Assembly (NCBI RefSeq): GCF_036320965.1
Contig: NC_092249.1
Span: 5,597,614-5,661,613, forward strand
DNA: 64,000 nt
Direction of reading: 5' to 3'
Source: Panulirus ornatus
Taxonomy: Eukaryota; Arthropoda; Malacostraca; Decapoda; Palinuridae
Part shown: positions 55,451 to 64,000 of the stretch, in pieces
Numbering within the stretch: the stretch's first letter is position 1
Layout: every line of letters begins with the position of its first letter
Notes under the pieces: model-generated
What the model saw: only the letters and a program-made list of their open reading frames with translations
What the model was told of the DNA's origin: nothing
The model's database searches: none
Program-made: the position numbers and the translations under genes

Positions 55451-56171
55451 CTGACCCACCCAATGGGTTTGGTAGGTGATAAAGTTCAGAAAATGAAAAT
55501 GGAAAAAAATTCAAGAATTCATTAGTGCTTGAGAATAACTGTACAGTTATATATGCATTATTTCACTGCTTTTTGTTAGTTATAGCTACATTCTACAAAT
55601 ACATTTCACTATGATATTTGCAATTTAATGTATATCATGATTCAGAGAAATTCTAGACTTATTGTATAACATTAGAATATAATCAAATAAACAAAGCTAA
55701 CTGATAAATTGTAAAATTCATCATGTACAACATGCACAGGATAAGGAAAAAAATGAATTCAATACACTTTAACACTAACCTACTTAAGATGACTTTTAGC
55801 TATCAAGATGCAAACAAACTGAATCACTAACTATTCTATCCATAATATTGCTGAACCTGGGATTAAAAACTAATATCAAACTATAAAGGCTCATGTTCAG
55901 GAGATACTCAAATCCATGGACACACTGTGGTGGGAATATAGTAAAATTATATATATAAAAAAATGGTCAGATTATAAGTAAATCAATACTTGGAGGCATG
56001 ACCTGTATACACCAGACAGTGTTAGTAAATAATCTTTATTTTGAAGAATTTGAGCGCTGCACAACGTATATGTATAACTTAGCTTTGGGTTGATAAAACA
56101 GGTAGACTCATAGAGTCACATCATTGTTGAAAATGATTCATTACAGTTCGGAAGTGTAAAGTTCCTAACAT
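55451..56171. other. unc80 intron
   Basis: AT-rich intron upstream of the first detected exon. Nothing recognised. Confidence 0.5.
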
Positions 56172-57252
56172 ATTAACATGGCCCAACCCACCCACATACA
56201 CATGTATATACATACACATCCACACATGTACATATACATACCTCTACATTTCAACGTATACATATATATACATACACAGACATATACACATGTACATAAT
56301 TCATACTTGCTGCCTTTATTCATTCCCGTCGCCACCCCGCCACACATAAAATGACAACCCCCTCCCCCCACAAGTGCGAGGGGTAGCGCTAGGAAAAGAC
56401 AACAAAGACCACATTTGTTCACACTCAGTCTCTAGCTGTCATGTATAATGCGCTGAAACCACAGCTCCCTTTCCACATCCAGGCCCCACGAAACTTTCTA
56501 TGGTTTACCCCCGACACTTCACATGCCCTGGTTCAATCCATTGACAGCACGTCAACCCCGGTATACCACATCGTTCAAATTCACTCTATTCCTTGCATCC
56601 CTTTCACCCTCCTGCATGTTCAGGCCCAGATCGCTCAAAATCTTTTTCACTTTATCCTTCCACCTCCAATTTGGTCTCCCACTTCTCCTCGTTCCCTCCA
56701 CCTCTGACACATATATCCTCTTTGTCAATCTTTACTCACTCATTCTCTCCAAGAGACCGAACCATTTCAATACACCCTCTTCTGCTCTCTCAACCACACT
56801 CTTTTCATTACCACACATCTCTCTTACCCTTTCATCACTTACTCGATCAAACCACCTCACACCACATATTGTCCTCAAACACCTAATTTCCAACACATCC
56901 ACCCTCTTCCGCACAACCCCATCTATAGCCCATGCCTCGCAACCACATAACATTGTTGGAACCACTATTCCTTCAAGCATACCCTTTTTTGCTTTCCGAG
57001 ATAATGTTCTCGACTTCCTCACATTTTTCAACGCTCCCAGAACTTTTGCCCCCTCCCCCACCCTGTGACTCACTTCCACTTCCATGGTTCCATCCACTGC
57101 CAAATCCACTCCCAGATATCTAAAACACTTCACTTCCTCCAGTTTTTCTCCAATCAAACTTACCTCCAAATTGACTTGTCCCTCAACCCTACTGTACCTA
57201 ATAACCTTGTTCTTATTCACATTTACTCTCACCTTTCTTCTTTCACACACTT
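56172..57252 (-). mobile_element. LINE copy, truncated at both ends, long 3' UTR form
   Basis: 3' UTR complement with atggcccaacccacccacat and CA/TA-rich repeats, then the coding complement. On the minus strand 57268-56732 stays open: LEEVKCFRYLGVDLAVDGTM, then MLCGCEAWAIDGVVRKRVDV. The last 40 or so bases of the 3' tail are missing and the 5' end is lost in the RT domain. Confidence 0.92.
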
Positions 57253-58200
57253 TATATATATATTCCATATTCTTTCCATACTAAAACATGCCTTCATTAT
57301 TCAAGCTTCCATGCTAAAAAAGCCACAAAATCCAAACAATAAATGGATCCTAAACTCTGCTAAAAGACTAACAACCAACATCAACCATCCTTTAAAATCT
57401 TCAGCCAAATCCTTTTCTCATACGCTATTTGATACGCCATAATTCCTAATAACCCTGACTATATTGCTGTAAGATGATTTGATGCTGATGCAGTTCTCTT
57501 TAATTCTGTGGTATTAAAAAATTCAACTATATATTCCAACAATAACCTATACTTACCACCCCTAGTCATAATCGTATCAAGCACTATATCCACAATATTT
57601 TGTCTGTCCTCTGACACCTACATCTCAAATTTCTATTACTTAACTTGCTATGATTGGTGACTGGTGTCACTTAGTGCTACCTGACGAAACACAACAATCA
57701 AATGCATTTGTACATTATTACTAATAAAATGAATCCAAACAAAAGTAGTCACTGCACTTCTACCACACTCATCTTTCTTTCCATCATAGAATACTCAAGA
57801 TAAACTAAAGGCATTAATATCAATGACTATTCAACTCATCTGTAAATGCATATATCAAATGTATCACCAATGCAGGCAGTCATAAAGATGCCTGTCTAAC
57901 TGCTGACTGTCAACCTCCCCGTCATGTCTTCTACTAAGCAAAAGGTAGAGACAGTTAAAGCCCTGACTTAAGAAAATAATAATTTGCTTCTGCACTGCAT
58001 GTCTGGGCAAATGAATGATACCTAGTCTACTGCAATAGCAGTCAATTTGTGTAATATTAAGTACTGGCTCTCAAATGACAGAGAATACCAGGTACAAAAC
58101 ATGGTTGCAGATAATTTGAAATGTTTGGGATTTGTTTACATATGGAATATTATGAAAACATCAAGTTAAAAAAAATTTCTTATTCAGAATGGGTGCAGGG
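57253..58200. other. Intron, nothing recognised
   Basis: AT-rich sequence. I looked for the next N-terminal UNC80 blocks here without success. Confidence 0.45.
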
Positions 58201-58289
58201 AAATTGAGGGGCATGAATGGAACAAGTCTCTGTTTATCTTTCATCTCTTAAACCCCATCTGTACCTTACAATTATAAAAACTATAACAG

Positions 58290-58562
58290 ATTATAATGAT
58301 CTTATTTCTCATTCGCACTTTTCACAACTACATAATCTTATATGTATTTTCAGTACACAATCTAATCGCACACTCAACAATCATATACTTGACAGCTGTT
58401 ACTCCATTGTATGACTATGCTTCTGTGGCAGGGTGCCCTTATCTACTGTTTACTTTAAACAGACTGAATCATGTTTTATCTGAAGTTCTATTCCTTAAAT
58501 TCCACCAGTGCCTAAACGCATTAATTCATTACAGGGTACTAACAGAAAACTCCATCTGTTAG
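58290..58562 (+). pseudogene. Possible RT C-terminal relic
   Basis: The plus-strand reading LTAVTPLYDYASVAGCPYLL, then TLNRLNHVLSEVL, resembles the segment after the RT palm of non-LTR elements (LPLYDYAxVxW...LNRL). Weak evidence. Confidence 0.35.
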
Positions 58563-58964
58563 CTGATTTATATTGAATCCAAAGGTAAATTAACAAGTTT
58601 ATGAAGAGTGCATCCCTGGACTTGAGAGCATCTCCTGATTGCTGACCAAGCTGAAAAACTACAAACTTATGTGATGTGAGAGAACTGGCACTTCCAGTGA
58701 TATACCAGGATGCAATGCAACATGCAACACTAAATAATTTGCACTAGCTTTTGTTAAAATCACTTCAGATTTAAAACTAGAGGTTAACAAGAAAAACACA
58801 GAGTATAAGAATACAAAAAACAAAGTTCAACACTTTGAAAAATATTTTTTAGAGAAAGGCAAAAACTAAGATCAAAACTTCACACTGTAATTCACGTCCT
58901 GCAAATCATTTTCCATTTTCCACAAATATAAATTTATATCAATATACATCATTTATCTTTATTA

Positions 58965-59660
58965 TGCCTTGATGCTGTCTCCCGCGTTAGCAAGGTAGCG
59001 CAAGGAAACAGACGAAAGAATGGCCCAACCCACCCACATACACATGTATATACATACACGTCCACACATGTACATATACATACCTATACATTTCAACATA
59101 TACATACATATACATACACACATACACATATATACACATGTACATATTCATACATGCTGCCTTCATCCATTCCCGCTGCCACCTCGCCATACATGAAATG
59201 ACATCCCTCTCCCCCCACGTGCACGCGAGGTAGCACTAGGAAAAGACAACAAAGGCCACATTCGTTCACACTCAATCTTTAGCTGTCATGTGCAATGCAC
59301 CAAAACCACAGCTCCCTTTCCACATCCAGGCCCCACAAAACTTTCCATGGTTTACCCCAGACACTTCTCATGCCCTGGTTAAATCCATTGACAGCACATC
59401 AGCCCTGGTATACATCATTCCAATTCATTCTCTTCCTTGAATGTCTTTCACCCTCCTGTATATTCAGGCCCCGATCACTCAAAATTTTTTTCATTCCATC
59501 CTTCCACCTCCAATTTGGTCTCCCGCCTCTATTTGTACCCTCCATCTCTAACACATATATCCTCTTTGTCAATCTTTCCTCACTCATTCTCTCCATGTGT
59601 CCAGACCATTCCAATACAATGTCTCAACCACACTCTTTTTATTACCACACATCTTGTTTA
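58965..59660 (-). mobile_element. LINE copy, 3' part, long 3' UTR form
   Basis: The full 3' terminus complement gctgtctcccgcgttagcaa and gcgcaaggaaacagacgaaa, then CA/TA-rich repeats, the inner tail motif, and a coding complement (minus ORF 59614-59399 has IYVLEMEGTNRGGRPNWRWK). There is no clear poly-T at the tail. Confidence 0.9.
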
Positions 59661-60642
59661 CTTTTCTAAAACCATGTCTAAGCACTGAATTACCATGACA
59701 TCATTGAATATCCTAGTTTTCATCAGATATCAAAATATTTATAAAATCTTCAGAATAAACAGATGCAATATGCAAACAAGTTATATCAAATAATCCATTC
59801 ATGTGTAAAAAATAATGCTGAAAGTTTTCAACACAAACAAACGAAGAATGAATAACACTCTTTCTAAGGAGGAATCTAATGAGCACAATTAATAAAAAAG
59901 TCCTTTTTGCTCCATAAGGTGCAACAAGGCCTCATTTTCACAGCCCTGAAGCTTTCTTCCACCATTTGATGGGCCACTGGGTAGAATGTGCAAAATATGA
60001 TACCATGAAATTTGGGAAAATTTCCAACTGATGGATACTGTCTCCTTGTAGAAGAATTTTGCTAAATTTGGTAGATCTGAGAAAACATATTCCCTTAGGA
60101 TGTGTTAGGCCCAAGAATCTGACTTTGGCTCCGTCATAGGCAAAAGAAGGTTGAGGGAAATGGAGACAGAAATGGTGAAGCCCATAAAACCTTCCATAGA
60201 TTAGGTGCACACTAGTGGTTGGAGGATTATGGACAGTTGCTCTGGTTCAGATCTAGAAAATTAGTTATGGAAAACTAACTTCAAAGTCATTACTAGTACT
60301 CCTGTGGACTTTCTCCAAGCAGATCAAAAAATTCAATTCACTGATGGGCTAATATTCCCGCTTCTACTACCCTTGTGAATGCACAGCAAAACCATTTCTA
60401 ATGAATGGATAAGTCAGATCCATGTAAAAAGGGAACCGATCAAGGCCATTACTTCCACTGGACATAAAGCTCAGAATGGAAACTCCAGTCTCTTTTGGAT
60501 GATAGGAACCAAGTGTCAAAACAAAAATCTTCAGCAATATTACTGACACTACAAAGAAAATGTAAGCATGAAGAACCTAATTAACAAAGAATCCATATCA
60601 AGTGGAAACTGAGACCATTTTTCTCAGGGAAAGGTGGAACAA
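59661..60642. other. Intron, no supported feature
   Basis: The two minus-strand ORFs here (59938-60210 and 60367-60549) have no domain I recognise. I saw no splice context linking them to unc80. Confidence 0.4.
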
Positions 60643-60932
60643 AAAAGTCCACCTGAGAAGAGAAAGATGAAAAAAAGCTATTACAAAACAGTAAGCTCCT
60701 AAACTGAGTTAAAACAAAAATTCTTCAGGTAAAACCTTGAGGAAAATACACCCCCCCATAAGATATATCTATATCTAAAGATATAGATAGATAGACAGAG
60801 GTGATGATAAGAAAAGTCCACCTGAGGAGAAAAAGAAGAAAAAAGCTATGACAAAACAGTAAACACCCACACTGAACAAGAAAATCTGCTGCTAAAACTA
60901 GGAAAAAAAATACACGCACACCCATAAGACAG
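60643..60932. repeat. Diverged duplication of about 120 bp
   Basis: Units at about 60643-60762 and 60813-60932 share aaagtccacctgag, then acaaaacagtaa and aatacac...cccataagac. A (GATA)n stretch (60770-60797) lies between them. Confidence 0.8.
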
Positions 60933-60985
60933 TCATGAGTGCTACCTCACTAACACAGGAAATGCCAAACATGTATGAAAGGAAG
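60931..60985 (+). mobile_element. Tail fragment of LINE-derived short element
   Basis: gctacctcactaacacagga, then aatgccaaacatgtatgaaa, matches only the tail of the short element. Confidence 0.65.
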
Positions 60986-63900
60986 AAAATATCAAGCTAG
61001 AGAAACACAAAAGAAGCTTGGTAAAAACAATGTAAATTTACCACAAAAGAAATTGAAGGTGAAAGAATAAGCAAAAAAGCATGAGTCTCTTGTGATCTTT
61101 CTCCAAAAATTACCATGGCTGAACTCATGAGTCATACTTTTTATAACAAAAATAAGCAATCAAAATAAAATAAGAAATGTAACACTAAAGACAATTAAAA
61201 GAACCTACACCTGAGAGATACAAAACCTACTGATGCCTAGGATGTAGCAAGCAAAACTAAGAGAAATCACAGGTCCTGGGAAGTCTGAAAACATTTGATA
61301 CTCCCAGCGCTGGGAACTTCCATGGGCTTTTCATCATAAGGAGGTATCAAGCAGGTGGTGATGATCACTGTACAATGACTAAAGCTCTCAGGGTGGGGAA
61401 AATAAAGCCTTGCTTCTATCACATTAGTCAGGATGCTCAATTAGTGCTCATATAACAAATCCCACTAAAAAGATTAAAACACGAAAAACCAAAGAGCAAA
61501 AACTACTGCATCAGTGTGCAGCAATCTAGAAAATTACTTGCTTGTTCTCTCACATCTCAAGGACTTACATTATCTAAACATAGACAGTTTTACCAAACCA
61601 CCCCAGGATGTTCTTTTCAGAGTTGTTTTGATCTAATGATTCTGTTTTAGATACATATTTCATCAAACAATGATGAATTCCGGCACAAAGACGATTATAA
61701 ACTCAATTGAAAAGCATGAAAAGTTAAATTCATGCTGTTACACAGCTGAAGATGAATGCTACTTCATATCCGAGAGTATCTTTAATCACCCTTTCTTGAC
61801 TTAGTAAGAAACTTCCAAAATAATTATCTAAGTGGTTTTCATGAACAAAGGCAAAAATATGTGTACATATAGTTTCATCAATTGCACTAAAAGGGAGTTA
61901 CCTGCTACTTTAGAAGAAAGATATGCTTAATTTATGAGCTGTTCAGCCACTTGCTATTGTCAGCAGGGATGAGATGAGATGAGCAAAATTAATAAGTGGA
62001 GTCACTATGGGCCAAATTCTGTAACCCTTTATTCAAATGTGAAATATGTAGAGTCCATAACTGCCAGTAATATGGCATTTATAAAACCTGAGGAAAAATG
62101 TGCAATTAAACTTGCCCAAGATACCAAAGCCATCTTGGCTTGCAAAGTTCTGAAACAATTGGCCAGAGAGTCTCTTCCAGGGTAAAATTTCAATCAGAAT
62201 GGTCAAACAAAATTTTCAATCTCCTGAGGAAGGCAATTGTCAAAACACAGAATTTGTTCCTGATTAGAGGCTCATGTCTCATAGCTATCTTACTTTCCAT
62301 AATGATGTTAATCATTCTTAAGAGTGTTGGTCATTGATGGTGTCTAAAGTATCTAAAGTATCTAAAATCTGTATCACTCATAACAAATGATTAAATATAA
62401 TCCCTTGACCTGTGTATTTTCAATTATTCCTCACCAGGAAGTAATCAAAGATACTTGGAGTATTTTCATATAGTTCTCAAAAATAAGAATTACAGCATAG
62501 TTACTTTTTATGTTGAAAAGCAACATCTGACATCAAGTGTATCATATACATACCCATCTTAGAATTATCTTAGGCTTATGAAACATTATCAAACATCCTG
62601 AGGAGGGCAGGAGTAATTAGCAATATACTCCTAAGGCATACCTGATAAACTCTATTATGTCTACACGCATTCAACACTATTCTCTGATACTAAGGATGTG
62701 TTCAGGATACATAATTCTTGATTAGATGGATAGCATCCAGCTTCCACCAACAAGATGAGTTAATTCAAGAAAAAATTGACTCAATGGATGATTCTCGAGT
62801 CATAAAATATCCATCTCATCAAGAAAATCATTAAGCACATGTTGAGTAAAATGGGAGTTTTGTCACAATTTACATTGTAAATATAAAACTCGAAACACTT
62901 ATTTAAGTATGAACTGCAATATAACTAGTCAGTACATAACAGCGAAAAAAAGGCTTACACTTGAATGTTTACAAAATCCATGGATCAGACATCAGAACAT
63001 GTGCATTATGGCTACAAATGTGGGGACAAGCATGAGTGAGTAAGTAACACAGGAAGTGGAGGAGGACAATGCTACTGGCTGATGCAACTGATAGTTCCAA
63101 GCTCGACATCCCCCTTGTTCATCTGGTGGGTCCTGAGGAATCATTCCATTCCCCCATCAAGAAACTTAACCATTCGGTAAACTATGCTTGCCATTAATGT
63201 TTATTTGAAAGAAATCATAAGGGCAAATTCTTAATCTCTCAAGTACTTATCACAAACAAATTCTATAAACGAAACAATTGTATGCAAATATTCTATTCTT
63301 ATAAATAATCATGAAATACGCAGCTTAATAACATATCTAAAGGTATCAAAATAGATTTATGAAATGAGACCACCACCCCTTCATCACAATTTTACGTTGT
63401 AATTCTGTTGATAAGTGTTGACATAATGATCTTACAAGCTGGGATATCCTGAATACTGGATTGTAATGCAATCTTTTCCAATTCAAATGAAGCTTGTGAT
63501 ACCTATAAGCCACTCCTGCATTCCAAATATAACTCCCCTAATGCAATTATAACATTCAAAATTGCATGCGTACTCTCCCTACTGCCTTAAGGCTTTGAAA
63601 AATCTAAATACTAACGAGCATTAGCCATCACTAAACTTTGTGTAAGAAAATATCGTCAAGTTAGGTATTTTCACCAACTGCCACCTAGTCACTCCGACCA
63701 CTATGTTGAACACACCTTTCTATAAGCTGATTTACTTAACAAATGTCTGTGACTGCACTTTCATACCTATTAAAATCCCATGGCATTCAACAAAAATTCC
63801 AGACAATTTCTTGTGCAAAATTCCATTATAGCAGCTCTCTACAAAGCACTAGTTAATGTATTCTCTGGAAAACTGAGTGCTCGTACACCCCAGTCCCAAA

Positions 63901-64000
63901 CAACCTCAGGTCTCACCAAAGGCTCACTAATGTTTATTGCATGAACTGGTTTTTCATTTGAGCTTTGTTAACCTTCATACATTTAATTAAGCAAAGATGA
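60986..64000. other. Upstream intron or intergenic, nothing recognised
   Basis: About 3 kb of AT-rich sequence. No exon matching the N-terminal UNC80 blocks was seen. Short ORFs such as 61979-62185 have no known family. Confidence 0.45.

Noticed and set aside
59938..60549. Two minus-strand ORFs (90 and 60 codons)
   Set aside because: No recognisable domain, no splice phase fit with unc80, and not repeated elsewhere in the window.
55500..64000. N-terminal unc80 exons upstream
   Set aside because: I scanned the minus strand for the conserved EEGTQWSLMYYL-type block and the preceding N-terminal blocks and found no match. They are probably beyond the window.

Overview
This is eukaryotic nuclear DNA. 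It is AT-rich and intron-dominated, with GT-AG exons and many copies of one non-LTR retrotransposon family. The style of the repeats and the divergence of the one protein-coding gene fit an arthropod, most likely a decapod crustacean. That placement is inferred from repeat style, and I cannot name the species. I saw no operons or CRISPR arrays.

The only host gene I can support runs on the minus strand across almost the whole window. It is a partial gene for UNC80, the large scaffold subunit of the NALCN sodium-leak channel complex. I found 22 coding exons, running from about 55.45 kb (most N-terminal) down to 2.82 kb (most C-terminal). They total about 3,526 coding bases, or about 1,175 codons. 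The phases match at every junction, although the donor of one exon (52960-53223) is weak and was chosen by phase. The first coding exons, the promoter and the C-terminal two thirds of the protein lie outside the window. One more 56-nt exon-like block at 46.5 kb looks like a duplicated, mutually exclusive alternative to the exon beside it.

The introns are filled with mobile elements:
- Many copies of an endonuclease/reverse-transcriptase LINE. One has an intact 941-codon ORF (21.65-24.60 kb) and one has a clean target-site duplication (10.63-11.50 kb).
- A roughly 230-bp non-autonomous element whose head matches the LINE 5' end and whose tail matches the LINE 3' end.
- Three long copies and one fragment of an unidentified repeat of about 550 bp.
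- Fossils of a CR1/Jockey-like LINE, a Penelope-like element and a tRNA-derived SINE, plus a MITE-like inverted-repeat element.
- Several microsatellites and minisatellites.

Layout: 55.5-64 kb is intron upstream of the first detected exon, with LINE fragments. 46.5-55.5 kb holds the N-terminal exons, including the exon pair. 30-46 kb is mostly long introns with one micro-exon and many repeats. 12.8-30.3 kb is the densest exon region and contains the intact LINE. 2.8-7.8 kb holds the last six exons in view. 1-2.8 kb is intron.
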